This document shows positions 34,152 through 42,271 of a stretch of DNA of 64,000 bases, one piece after another; position 1 is the stretch's first letter; every line of letters starts with the position of its first letter. Location of the stretch: NCBI RefSeq assembly GCF_042679085.1, contig NZ_JBHTLQ010000014.1, positions 1 to 64,000 of the forward strand. The letters run 5' to 3'. This stretch comes from Phenylobacterium conjunctum (GTDB lineage: Bacteria > Pseudomonadota > Alphaproteobacteria > Caulobacterales > Caulobacteraceae). Below the pieces are notes generated by a model, which saw nothing but the letters and a program-made list of their open reading frames with translations, was not told where the DNA came from and did no database searches. The position numbers and the translations under genes were made by a program.

Positions 34152-34943
34152 CTATTCGGCGACCGGCTCGGCGGCCGGGGCGGCCGGTTCCAGTTCACGC
34201 GCCAGGGTCGGCTCGATCGGGGCGACCGAGGCGCCCAGGTCCACGCCCGCAGCCGACTGGCCAGCGGCCAGGCCGTCGAGGACGGCGTCGGCGATCAGGT
34301 CGCAGTACAGCTGGATGGCGCGGGCGGCGTCGTCATTGCCGGGGATCGGATAGGTGATGCCGTCCGGATCGCAGTTGGTGTCCAGGATGGCCACGACCGG
34401 GATGCCCAGCTTGCGGGCTTCCTGGATGGCGATGGCTTCCTTGTTGGTGTCGATCACGAACATCAGGTCGGGGATGCCGCCCATGTCCTTGATGCCGCCC
34501 AGGGACAGTTCCAGCTTGTCGCGCTCGCGGGTCAGCTGCAGCAGTTCCTTCTTGGTGCGGCTGTTGTCGCCTTCCAGCACGCCTTCCAGCTCGCGCAGAC
34601 GCGCGATCGAGCCGGAGACGGTGCGCCAGTTGGTGAGCGTGCCGCCCAGCCAGCGGTGGTTCACATAGTACTGGGCGCAACGCTTGGCGGCGACGGCGAC
34701 CGGATCGGAAGCCTGGCGCTTGGTGCCGACGAACAGCACGCGGCCGCCGGACGCGGCGACTTCACGGACCTTCACCAGGGCCTGGTGCAGCAGCGGGATC
34801 GACTGCGACAGGTCGATGATATGGATGTTCGAGCGGCTACCGAAGATGTAGCGGTCCATCTTCGGGTTCCAGCGGTGCGTTTGGTGGCCGAAGTGGGCGC
34901 CAGCTTCCAGGAGCTGACGCATGGAGAATTCAGGAAGCGCCAT
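34152..34943 (-). CDS. rpsB: 30S ribosomal protein S2
   Basis: Structural protein of the small ribosomal subunit. The 263 residues start MALPEFSMRQLLEAGAHFGH and include QTHRWNPKMDRYIFGSRSNI HIIDL-type motif, LFVGTKRQASDPVAVAAKRC, WLGGTLTNWRTV and VIDTNKEAIAIQEARKLGIP VVAILDTNCDPD-type motif. Start 34943 is set by family alignment; the frame extends 33 codons upstream with no similarity to S2. The C-terminal tail is rich in Ala, Pro and Glu. Confidence 0.98.
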   Translation of the reverse strand: MALPEFSMRQLLEAGAHFGHQTHRWNPKMDRYIFGSRSNIHIIDLSQSIPLLHQALVKVREVAASGGRVLFVGTKRQASDPVAVAAKRCAQYYVNHRWLGGTLTNWRTVSGSIARLRELEGVLEGDNSRTKKELLQLTRERDKLELSLGGIKDMGGIPDLMFVIDTNKEAIAIQEARKLGIPVVAILDTNCDPDGITYPIPGNDDAARAIQLYCDLIADAVLDGLAAGQSAAGVDLGASVAPIEPTLARELEPAAPAAEPVAE

Positions 34944-35066
34944 CGGCTTTTCGTCCTTTTTCCGGTTAACCTCCGCAGGCAAACCCTCCCGGACGGGAGG
35001 ACCGGAATGGCGAAGAACGGGATGTCTCCCCGAACTGGCCAAACGCCTACGTGTGGAATGGGCGCG

Positions 35067-35095
35067 GATTTAGGCGCGAACGCCTGAAAAAGCAA
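35067..35095 (-). promoter_or_regulatory. Candidate rpsB promoter
   Basis: Minus strand: TTGCTT (35090-35095), 17-bp spacer, TAAATC (35067-35072), giving a start about 115 bp before rpsB. The leader of that length may hold autoregulatory structure; it contains CCTCCCGGACGGGAGG, a stem-forming sequence. This is a by-eye match only. Confidence 0.4.
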
Positions 35096-35156
35096 GCCCC
35101 TCGGGATTGCCAGCCCTCCAGCGCCAGCCCACACTCATAGGTCACAGGTGAGCGCA

Positions 35157-35396
35157 ATGATCACTCTGACGATCCTGGCCGCCTGGGCCGCGACCGGCAG
35201 CGGCGGCGCCCTGACCGCGCCCCAGCCGCCGGCCCCGCCGGCGCTGATCGGCGCCATGCCGTCGCCGGAGCCGTTCAAGCCCTACAAGCCGAAGCCGATC
35301 TACGACACCCGCGGCGGTCTCAATCCCTATGCCAAGCCGGCCAAGCCAAAGGGTTACATCGACCTCTATCACCCGAAGACGAAGTCGACGTTCTGA
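35157..35396 (+). CDS. Small secreted proline/lysine-rich protein of unknown function
   Basis: A 79-residue product between rpsB and dnaE on the opposite strand to both. A short hydrophobic N-terminus (MITLTILAAWAATGSGGALT) looks like a signal sequence; the rest is rich in Pro, Lys and Tyr (PSPEPFKPYKPKPIYDTRGG, then NPYAKPAKPKGYIDLYHP) with no recognised domain. An AGGTGA ribosome-binding site at 35145-35150 favours ATG 35157; a GTG at 35148 is also in frame. I do not recognise the family. Confidence 0.6.
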   Translation: MITLTILAAWAATGSGGALTAPQPPAPPALIGAMPSPEPFKPYKPKPIYDTRGGLNPYAKPAKPKGYIDLYHPKTKSTF

Positions 35397-35446
35397 GGTC
35401 GTCCACATCCGCACATCCCGGCATTCGCCGGATGCCCGGGGCAAAA

Positions 35447-38400
35447 CTACAGGTCCTCGACGAACACCACGCCGGGCGCGGTCTTCAGCGCGCCGCGCAC
35501 GGCGCCGTCCAGGGTGAAGCGGCCGGGCAGCTTCAGTTCGATCTCGCGGCCGCCCTCGACGGCGGCGACCAGGATGATCTCGCCGCCGCGGGCGTTGCTG
35601 ACGCCCTCCAGCCGCCGCTTGAGCGCGTCGATCTCGGCGCTGCGCGGAGTGACATGGACGCGCAGGCCGGCGACAGCGTTGGCGATGGTCTTGTCCACCG
35701 GCTCGGCGTCATCACCGAAGAACCGCACCTCCCCGTCCCTGGCCTTGGCGCGGACCTTGATCGCCACGGCCTTCCCCGGCTCCAGCATCTCGCGGCACTT
35801 GCGCAAGGATTCCGGCGGGAACAGCACCTCGTATTCGCCGGTCGGGTCCGAGAAGGTGACGAAAGCGAACTTCTCACCACTGGACTGGCTGGCGCGCTCC
35901 TGCTTGCGGCGCACGATGCCGGCCATGCGGAAGGCTTCCGCCCCAGCCTCGGCCTTGGGGATCACGTCGGCCAAAAGGTCGGTGCGCTTGCGGCGCAGGG
36001 CCTCGACCATGTCGTCCAGCGGGTGGCCGGACAGGTAGAATCCGACCGCGGCCAGTTCCTCGTCCAGACGCTGGGTCGGGGTCCAGGGCTCAGCCTTCGG
36101 GATACGCGGCCGCTGGGCCTCGGCCTGGTCGCCCCCGAACAGGGAGCCCTGCGACGAGGCGCGCTCGGCGGCGATGCTCTGGCCATAGCCGATCAGCACG
36201 TCGGCGGCGGCCACCAGCTGGGCGCGGTTGGCGTTCAGGCTGTCGAAGGCGCCGGCCCGCGCCAGGGTTTCGAAGCAGCGCTTGTTCACCTGGCGCGGAT
36301 CGATCCGCTCGACGAAATCGAAGATGTCGCGGAAGGCCCCGCCCTCGCGGCGGACCTCGACCACATGCTCCATGGCCTGCAGGCCGACATTGCGGATGCC
36401 GCCCAGGGCGTAGAGCACCTCGCCGTTCTCGACCTCGAAATCCGCGCCGGAGGTGTTGATGTCCGGGGCCCGGATGGTCACCCCGAACCGCTTGGCGTCC
36501 TGGTAGAACACCGACAGCTTATCGGTGTTGGCGATATCCAGGCTCATGGAGGCGGCGAAGAACTCCACCGGCGCGTTCGCCTTCAGCCAGGCCGTCTGGT
36601 AGCTGACGACGGCGTAGGCGGCGGCGTGGGACTTGTTGAAGCCGTAGCCCGCGAACTTGTCCACCAGGTCGAAGATGGCGCCGGACTGGGCGGCCGGAAC
36701 GCCCTTGGCCTCGGCCCCGGAGACGAAGCGAGCGCGCTGCTGCTCCATCTCCTCCTTCTTCTTCTTCCCCATGGCCCGACGCAGCAGGTCGGCTTCGCCC
36801 AGGCTGTAGCCCGCCAGGATCTGGGCGATCTGCATCACCTGTTCCTGGTAGACGATGATGCCGTAGGTCTCGTTCAGGACCGGGGCCAGGGTTGGGTGCA
36901 GGGTGTCGATGGGCTTGCGCCCGAACTTGCAGTCGATGAAGGCCGGGATGTTATCCATCGGGCCAGGGCGATAGAGCGCGCCCACGGCGGTGACGTCTTC
37001 GATCGAGCCGGGTCGCAGCTGACGCAGGGTGTCGCGCATGCCCTGGCCTTCCAACTGGAAGACCCCGACGGTCTGGGCGTTGGACATCAGCTCGTAGGTC
37101 TTGGCGTCGTCCAGCGGCAGGGCCGCCATGTCGACCCGCGCCCCGCGCTTCTCCAGGTGCTTCAGCGCCCGGTCGATGACGGTCAGGGTCTTCAGGCCCA
37201 GGAAGTCGAACTTCACCAGGCCGGCGCTTTCGACCCACTTCATGTTGAACTGGGTGGCCGGCAGCTCGGAGCGCGGATCGCGATAGAGCGGGGTCAGTTC
37301 GGTCAGGGGCCGGTCGCCGATCACCACGCCGGCGGCGTGGGTCGAGGCGTTGCGGTACAGGCCCTCGAGCTGCAGCGAGGTGTCGAGCAGCAGGGCGACC
37401 GCCTCGTCACTGTCCCGCTGTTCGCGCAGGCGCGGCTCGATCTCGATGGCCTTGGCCAGGGTCACGGGGTTGGCGGGGTTGGCCGGCACCATCTTGGCCA
37501 GGCGGTCCACCTGGCCCAGCGGCAGCTGCAGCACCCGGCCCACATCGCGCAGCACGGCGCGCGCCTGCAGGGTGCCGAAGGTGATGATCTGTGCCACCCG
37601 GTCGCGGCCATAGCGCTGCTGGACGTAGGAGATGACCTCTTCCCGGCGCTCCTGGCAGAAGTCGATATCGAAGTCGGGCATCGACACCCGCTCCGGATTG
37701 AGGAAGCGCTCGAACAGCAGGCCGTAGCGAAGGGGATCGAGGTCGGTGATGGTCAGGGAATAGGCCACGAGCGACCCCGCACCCGAACCCCGCCCCGGCC
37801 CCACCGGAATGCCGCGCGCCTTGGCCCACTTGATGAAGTCCGACACGATCAGGAAATAGCCGGGGAACCCCATCTGGGTGATGACCCCGATCTCCCGCTC
37901 CAGCCTGGCCTCATAGTCCTCCACCGGGAAGGCGTTGGCCTGGCCGCGCGCCATCCGCGCCTTCAGGCCCTCGCGGGCCTGGTGAGCCAGTTCCTCGGCT
38001 TCCGTGCGGCCGGCGTCGCTGGGGAAGCGCGGCAGGATCGGGTCGCGCTTCTTGACCATGAAGGCGCAGCGTCGGGCGATATCGACGGTGTTGTCGCAGG
38101 CCTCGGGCAGGTCGGCGAACAGGGCGCGCATGTCGGCGGCGGGCTTGAACCAGTGCTCGTCGGTGACCCGGCGGCGTTCGTCCTGGCTGATGAAGGCGCC
38201 GTCGGCGATGCACAGCAGGGCCTCGTGCGCATCGTACATGGCCTTGGCGGCGAAATAGACGTCGTTGGTGGCGACCAGGGGCACGTCGTTCGCATAGGCG
38301 AAGGCGACCAGATCGGGTTCGGCGGCGGCCTCCGCGGGCGTGCCGTGCCGCTGAAGCTCGATGTAGAACCGGTCCCCGAACACCCGGGCCATCTCGGCCA

Positions 38401-38893
38401 GGGCCGCATTACCCTCGGCGGTCTTGCCGGCGGCGAACAGGGGATCGATGGGGCCGTCGGGACCGCCCGACAAAAGGATCAGCCCTTCGGAATGCTGCGC
38501 CACCAGTTCCCAGGGGGCCGAAGGCTCGGACATCCCGTCGGATTCCACATAGGCGTGGGACGAGAGCACCGAGAGATTGAGGTAGCCCTGTTCCGTCTGG
38601 GCCAGGAGCACGACGGTCGGCGTCTTAGCCCAGGCTTCGCCGGCCTTTCCCCCGATGCCGGTCACCGGCAGGGCGCAGCCGACGATGGGCTGGACCCCGG
38701 CGTCCTTGGCGGAGACCGAAAACTCAAGCGCGCCGAACAGGTTGGCCCGGTCGGTCAAGGCCACGGCCGGCATGCCGTTCTTGGCGGCGTAGCCCGGAAC
38801 CTTGTCGGCCTTGATCGCGCCTTCCAGCAGCGAATAGGCGGAGCGGACCCGCAGGTGGACGAACCCGTCGCTCTCCCCTGCCCCGTCGCTCAC
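35447..38893 (-). CDS. dnaE: DNA polymerase III alpha subunit
   Basis: Replicative polymerase of 1148 residues. Order of parts: PHP domain (FVHLRVRSAYSLLEGAIKAD near residue 11), polymerase core with GPGRGSGAGSLVAYSLTITD and the catalytic aspartates in MPDFDIDFCQERREEVI, fingers and helix-hairpin-helix region (HAAAYAVVSYQTAWLKANAP), then OB-fold and C-terminal part. The start is GTG at 38893, six bases after AGGAGG; an ATG two bases earlier is out of frame. The sidA gene ends 21 nt upstream, so both may be on one SOS-controlled transcript. Confidence 0.97.
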   Translation of the reverse strand: MSDGAGESDGFVHLRVRSAYSLLEGAIKADKVPGYAAKNGMPAVALTDRANLFGALEFSVSAKDAGVQPIVGCALPVTGIGGKAGEAWAKTPTVVLLAQTEQGYLNLSVLSSHAYVESDGMSEPSAPWELVAQHSEGLILLSGGPDGPIDPLFAAGKTAEGNAALAEMARVFGDRFYIELQRHGTPAEAAAEPDLVAFAYANDVPLVATNDVYFAAKAMYDAHEALLCIADGAFISQDERRRVTDEHWFKPAADMRALFADLPEACDNTVDIARRCAFMVKKRDPILPRFPSDAGRTEAEELAHQAREGLKARMARGQANAFPVEDYEARLEREIGVITQMGFPGYFLIVSDFIKWAKARGIPVGPGRGSGAGSLVAYSLTITDLDPLRYGLLFERFLNPERVSMPDFDIDFCQERREEVISYVQQRYGRDRVAQIITFGTLQARAVLRDVGRVLQLPLGQVDRLAKMVPANPANPVTLAKAIEIEPRLREQRDSDEAVALLLDTSLQLEGLYRNASTHAAGVVIGDRPLTELTPLYRDPRSELPATQFNMKWVESAGLVKFDFLGLKTLTVIDRALKHLEKRGARVDMAALPLDDAKTYELMSNAQTVGVFQLEGQGMRDTLRQLRPGSIEDVTAVGALYRPGPMDNIPAFIDCKFGRKPIDTLHPTLAPVLNETYGIIVYQEQVMQIAQILAGYSLGEADLLRRAMGKKKKEEMEQQRARFVSGAEAKGVPAAQSGAIFDLVDKFAGYGFNKSHAAAYAVVSYQTAWLKANAPVEFFAASMSLDIANTDKLSVFYQDAKRFGVTIRAPDINTSGADFEVENGEVLYALGGIRNVGLQAMEHVVEVRREGGAFRDIFDFVERIDPRQVNKRCFETLARAGAFDSLNANRAQLVAAADVLIGYGQSIAAERASSQGSLFGGDQAEAQRPRIPKAEPWTPTQRLDEELAAVGFYLSGHPLDDMVEALRRKRTDLLADVIPKAEAGAEAFRMAGIVRRKQERASQSSGEKFAFVTFSDPTGEYEVLFPPESLRKCREMLEPGKAVAIKVRAKARDGEVRFFGDDAEPVDKTIANAVAGLRVHVTPRSAEIDALKRRLEGVSNARGGEIILVAAVEGGREIELKLPGRFTLDGAVRGALKTAPGVVFVEDL

Positions 38894-38914
38894 ATCCGCC
38901 TCCTACACCCTCGC

Positions 38915-39004
38915 TCAGGCCGCCAGCTGGGCCACCTGACACATCATCCAGACAAAGCTGGCGACCGACACAAAAGCCAGCGATTCCCGAGCCAGACGAA
39001 CCAT
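38915..39004 (-). CDS. sidA: SOS-induced cell-division inhibitor SidA (29-residue membrane peptide)
   Basis: A 29-codon gene starting MVRLARESLAF with one hydrophobic helix (FVSVASFVWMMCQVAQLAA). A GGGGGTG ribosome-binding site is nine bases upstream. The consensus SOS box at 39027-39041 overlaps its promoter. C. crescentus SidA is a 29-residue inner-membrane peptide, induced by DNA damage, that blocks division through FtsW/FtsN. Length, topology and LexA control all agree; that the position beside dnaE is conserved is from memory. The residue-by-residue match was not checked. Confidence 0.82.
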   Translation of the reverse strand: MVRLARESLAFVSVASFVWMMCQVAQLAA

Positions 39005-39026
39005 CTTGCGCACCCCCGTTGTGGAC

Positions 39027-39069
39027 GTTCTCTGGATGTTCTTATTTCTGGTTTTGTTCTCGTCGTCAA
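39027..39069 (-). promoter_or_regulatory. SOS-controlled promoter of sidA (LexA box)
   Basis: Minus strand: -35 TTGACG (39064-39069), 17-bp spacer, -10 AATAAG (39041-39046), then GAAC-ATCCAGA-GAAC (39027-39041), a perfect GAAC-N7-GAAC box covering the start site. It lies 22 bp before the sidA ATG. LexA bound there would block transcription directly. Confidence 0.87.
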
Positions 39070-39123
39070 GAGGGCTATGCCAGCCCCTCGCCCCGCATGC
39101 AGGGAGCGGGTCGGGACATGGGC

Positions 39124-39816
39124 TCAGAGCGCCTGCGGCTCCAGCTTCCCGGCCTTCAGCCCCAGCACGCGGTCCATGTGACGGGCGAGCTCGAGGTTGT
39201 GGGTGGCGACGAGGGCTGAGACGCCCTCGGCGCGGGCCAGGGCGTAGAGGTTCTCGAACACCGCGGTGGATGTCGCGGGATCCAGGTTGCCGGTGGGCTC
39301 GTCGGCCAGGAGCAGGCGCGGCTTGTTGGCAAGCGCACGGGCGATGGCGACCCGCTGCTGTTCCCCGCCGGACATCTGGGCCGGCTGGTGGTGGACGCGC
39401 TCGGCCAGGCCCAGTTGGCTGAGCAGGCTCTCGGCGCGGTCGCGGGCCGCCTTGCGGCTCTTGCCGGCGATCATCTGCGGCAGGGCGACGTTATCCAGGG
39501 CTGTGAACTCCGGCAGAAGGTGGTGCGCCTGGTAGACGAAGCCGATGGTCCCCAGGCGGATGCGGGTGCGCACCCGGTCGCTGAGGTTCGAGCAGTCGCG
39601 GCCCTCGATGAAGATCTGGCCTTCGGTCGGCCGCTCAAGCAGGCCCGCGGCGTGCAGCAGCGAGGACTTGCCCGAGCCGGACGGCCCGATCAGGCCGACG
39701 ATCTCGCCGCGTTGCACGTCAAGCTCGGCGCCGTCGAGGACGGTCAGCGTCCGGTCGCCGGACTTGTAGGTGCGCTTCAGCCCGCGGATTGCGAGCACCA
39801 AGTCGGCCTCACTCAT
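39124..39816 (-). CDS. lolD: Lipoprotein-releasing ABC transporter ATPase
   Basis: ATPase of the LolCDE complex that extracts lipoproteins from the inner membrane. The 230 residues carry Walker A GPSGSGKS (residues 44-51), signature MSGGEQQRVAIARAL, Walker B LLLADEPTGNLD and the H-loop His in ATHNLELARHMDRVL. Start 39816 (MSEADLVLAI) is preferred over the longer frame, which runs into lolC. It overlaps the lolC 3' end by 8 bp. Confidence 0.96.
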   Translation of the reverse strand: MSEADLVLAIRGLKRTYKSGDRTLTVLDGAELDVQRGEIVGLIGPSGSGKSSLLHAAGLLERPTEGQIFIEGRDCSNLSDRVRTRIRLGTIGFVYQAHHLLPEFTALDNVALPQMIAGKSRKAARDRAESLLSQLGLAERVHHQPAQMSGGEQQRVAIARALANKPRLLLADEPTGNLDPATSTAVFENLYALARAEGVSALVATHNLELARHMDRVLGLKAGKLEPQAL

Positions 39817-41104
39817 AGCGAAGGGCCTCCACCGGATCGAGACGCGAGGCCCGCCAGGCGGGCGGCAGGGTGGCGACAAAGGCCATGGCCAGCGACCAGA
39901 AGGTGATGCCCGCCACCTCCTGCCAGTCGATCTTGGCCGGCACGCGGGTCAGGAAATAGACGTCCGAATTGAACACCTGGGTCCCCGTCGCCCACTCCAC
40001 GAAGGACTGGATCGGACCGATGAAGGTGCAGAACAGCACGCCCAGGATCAGGCCGGCGATGGTGCCCAGGAGGCCCACGAGCGCACCGGTCATGAAGAAG
40101 ATGCGCAAGATCGAGCCCTGCCCCGCGCCCATGGTGCGCAGGATGGCGATGTCGCGCCCCTTGTTCTTCACCAGCATGACGAGGCCGGAGATGATGTTCA
40201 TGGCCGCGATGGCCACCAGGAGCATCAGGATCAGGCGCATGACGTTGCGCTCCACCTGCAGCGCGCCCCAGTAGGAGGCGTTCTTTTCCGTCCAGTCGGT
40301 GACGACGCTGGTCGGGCCGGCGATGCGGGCGACCTCGGGCTTCAGGGCCATGGCGTCGTCGGCGTTGGTCAGCTTCATCTCCACGAAGTCGACGCCGGTG
40401 TCGCGGCCGAAGAACAGCTGGGCCTGGTCCAGCGGCATGTAGATGAAGGTCTGGTCGTACTCGCTCATGCCGACGCTGAAAGTGCCGGCGACGGTGTAGG
40501 TCTTGCGCTGGGGCGTCGCGCCAAAGGCGGTGGCGCCTCCGGTGGGCGAGATCAGGGTGAGCGCATCGCCCGGCTGGACGCCGAGGTTCTGGGCCAGGCG
40601 GTCGCCGACCATGATCAGGTCGCCGCCATATTCGCCAGCGCCGAAGCCCTCGAGCGAGCCCCGCACGATGTTGCTGGAGACGAGTTTGGTGGCGGCCAGG
40701 TCGCTGGGGCGGATGCCGCGGACGATGGCGCCGCTGATCTGCCCCTGGCCGAGCGCCATGGCCTGGGCCTCGATGATGGGCACCACCTGGACGACGCCCG
40801 GAATGGCCTTCAGCCGGGCGATCATCGGGTCGCGCTCCGGCGTCATCATGATCCCGCCGGTGACGTACATGTGGCCGTTAAAGCCCAGGATGCGGCCGAG
40901 CAGTTCGGAGCGGAAGCCGTTCATCACGCTCATGACGATGATCAGCACCGCCACGGCCAGCATGATGCCGATGAAGGAGATGAGCGAGATCAGCGCCACG
41001 CCGCCCTCGCTGCGCTTGGCGCGCAGATAGCGCAGGGCGACCGAGCGCTCCCATAGGCCGAAGGGCGCGGCGCGACCTCCGGTCAGGTTATCGGCTGAAC
41101 TCAC
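39809..41104 (-). CDS. lolC: Lipoprotein-releasing ABC transporter permease (LolC/LolE)
   Basis: Inner-membrane permease partner of LolD. The 431 residues have one N-terminal helix (GVALISLISFIGIMLAVAVL), a large periplasmic domain (about residues 60-280), and three C-terminal helices (LILMLLVAIAAMNIISGLVM, IFFMTGALVGLLGTIAGLIL, IDWQEVAGITFWSLAMAFVA) of the FtsX type. The final RLDPVEALRYE is conserved. A single LolC/E-type gene next to lolD is usual for alphaproteobacteria. Confidence 0.94.
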   Translation of the reverse strand: MSSADNLTGGRAAPFGLWERSVALRYLRAKRSEGGVALISLISFIGIMLAVAVLIIVMSVMNGFRSELLGRILGFNGHMYVTGGIMMTPERDPMIARLKAIPGVVQVVPIIEAQAMALGQGQISGAIVRGIRPSDLAATKLVSSNIVRGSLEGFGAGEYGGDLIMVGDRLAQNLGVQPGDALTLISPTGGATAFGATPQRKTYTVAGTFSVGMSEYDQTFIYMPLDQAQLFFGRDTGVDFVEMKLTNADDAMALKPEVARIAGPTSVVTDWTEKNASYWGALQVERNVMRLILMLLVAIAAMNIISGLVMLVKNKGRDIAILRTMGAGQGSILRIFFMTGALVGLLGTIAGLILGVLFCTFIGPIQSFVEWATGTQVFNSDVYFLTRVPAKIDWQEVAGITFWSLAMAFVATLPPAWRASRLDPVEALRYE

Positions 41105-41224
41105 GCGTCCCCCATTCGCTTACGGCGCCGCTGTTGGAAGGCCATGTAACGCAGATGCGTCCTGCTGGCTCCCGCGACGGATCGCAGGCCTGTGAATTAG
41201 CCGGCGAAGGCTCAGCTTTGCAAT

Positions 41225-41320
41225 CAAACCAGAACGAAAAGAAGGCCACCCAAGGACGGGCGGCCTTCAGCCAAACCAGAACGAAAAGAAGGCCGCCCAG
41301 GGAGGTGGGCGGCCTTCAGG
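41225..41320 (-). terminator. Two tandem copies of a rho-independent terminator
   Basis: Two direct repeats of about 47 bp (starting 41225 and 41272) share CAAACCAGAACGAAAAGAAG and each holds a GAAGGCC(A/G)CCC...GGGCGGCCTTC stem. On the minus strand each stem is followed by TTTTCGTT. In copy one the odd base pairs as G-T only on the minus strand (A-C mismatch on plus), which shows that the minus-strand RNA is the functional one. They would end the long nuo...DUF1467 transcript. Confidence 0.85.
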
Positions 41321-41461
41321 TCGTCGGGGAAAAACGCCACGGGCGGACCAACTGGGCCAGCCGTGATGAGGAGGTGTAACGCGAGTTACGCCGGACGTTT
41401 CCCGTAAAGCTACGTCGCGGAACAGGCTTGCGCGATCCGCCCAAGCTTTGGGCGAAGCCTG

Positions 41462-41490
41462 CCCAGCGCGCGCAAATTTGCGGCGCTGGG
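41462..41490. repeat. 29-nt near-perfect inverted repeat just after the DUF1467 gene
   Basis: Outer arms CCCAGCGC/GCGCTGGG enclose a perfect palindrome CGCAAATTTGCG with one unpaired G. It is seven bases after the stop of the DUF1467 gene, so it may protect or process the 3' end of that mRNA. There is no T-run beside it. Confidence 0.7.
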
Positions 41491-41497
41491 CCCCGTC

Positions 41498-41761
41498 TCA
41501 GGACCAGTTATGGGGCAGAGGCGGGATGCTGATCAGGTGGAAGGTCACCACCAGCCAAAGGATCGCGAACAGGATCGCCGAGACCCAGGTGGTGGTGATG
41601 AACTTCTTCTTGAGCTTCGGATCCACCGGCGCGCCGGGGTCGCCCCCGTCGCCCTTGTCGATGCCGGCCTCCGCGTGGCTGGTCACGCCCAGCGGCAACA
41701 CGGCGAACAGCACCGTCCACCAGATGGTCAGGTAGATGGCGATGGCGGTGAAGAGGCTCAT
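41498..41761 (-). CDS. DUF1467 family inner-membrane protein
   Basis: An 87-residue protein with two hydrophobic helices (LFTAIAIYLTIWWTVLFAVL, and WVSAILFAILWLVVTFHLIS) separated by a polar loop with many Asp, Gly and Pro and a KLKKKF stretch. This is the DUF1467 layout; family members sit between proS and mce in alphaproteobacteria. Function is not known. It starts 12 nt after mce and is the last gene of the nuo-birA-coaX-rnj-mce series. Confidence 0.85.
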   Translation of the reverse strand: MSLFTAIAIYLTIWWTVLFAVLPLGVTSHAEAGIDKGDGGDPGAPVDPKLKKKFITTTWVSAILFAILWLVVTFHLISIPPLPHNWS

Positions 41762-41773
41762 GCTCAGGTGTCC

Positions 41774-42196
41774 CTAGTGGGCGTCTTTCGGGGTTTCCAT
41801 CAGCTCGACCAGCACGCCGCCCATGTTCTTCGGATGGACGAAGATCACCGGGGTGCCGTGGGCGCCGATCCGCGGCTCGCCGGTGCCCAGGACGGTTGCG
41901 CCCTTGGCGCGCATGTCGTCGCGGGCGGCGATGATGTCGGGCACTTCAAAACAGATGTGGTGCTGGCCGCCGGCCGGGTTCTTGGCCAGGAAGCCATGGA
42001 CCGGCGAGGCCTCGCCATAGGGCTCGATCAGCTCGATCTGGCTGTTGGGCAGGTTGACGAAGCACACCCACACGCCCTGCTCCGGCATGGCGAACTTCTC
42101 GCCGATGGAGGTGGCGCCCAGGACGTCGCGATAGAGCTTCACCGACTCGTCGATGGAGGGGGTCGCGACCCCAACATGGTTCAGTTTGCCGATCAT
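41774..42196 (-). CDS. mce: Methylmalonyl-CoA epimerase
   Basis: Interconverts the R and S forms of methylmalonyl-CoA in propionate breakdown. The 140 residues form a vicinal-oxygen-chelate fold: GKLNHVGVATPSIDESVKLY with the first metal His, IELIEPYGEASPVHGFL with Glu, HHICFEVPDIIAARDDM with His, and GVLVELMETPKD with the final Glu. The mutase genes are not nearby. It follows rnj after 75 bp. Confidence 0.93.
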   Translation of the reverse strand: MIGKLNHVGVATPSIDESVKLYRDVLGATSIGEKFAMPEQGVWVCFVNLPNSQIELIEPYGEASPVHGFLAKNPAGGQHHICFEVPDIIAARDDMRAKGATVLGTGEPRIGAHGTPVIFVHPKNMGGVLVELMETPKDAH

Positions 42197-42271
42197 GGTC
42201 GCCTCTATACTCCCTGGGGGCTCGATGCCGGAAGGCCTAGGCGATCTGCCGCAGCGGAACGCCAGACCCCG

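Larger units (their letters stand above)
41105..41497. other. 393-bp gene-free region rich in hairpins, at the usual proS site
   Basis: No convincing coding frame on either strand. It holds two tandem terminator-like repeats (41225-41320), an 8-bp stem closed by a GCGA tetraloop (41373-41392, GGTGTAAC-GCGA-GTTACGCC), a CGCCCAA/TTTGGGCG stem (about 41437-41453), and a near-perfect 29-nt inverted repeat (41462-41490) with inner palindrome CGCAAATTTGCG. In many alphaproteobacteria proS lies between lolC and the DUF1467 gene; here it is absent. The region could be leftover 3' sequence after proS moved, or a structured RNA. Confidence 0.6.

Noticed and set aside
35432..39181. A 1249-codon open frame on the plus strand
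   Set aside because: It is antisense to dnaE. Long antisense frames are common at this GC level; its composition (rich in Gly, His, Gln, Leu) is that of a shadow, and dnaE motifs are clear on the other strand.
41320..41497. Short GTG-started minus-strand frame through the tandem terminators
   Set aside because: It would translate the terminator stems, has no ribosome-binding site and no plausible protein features.
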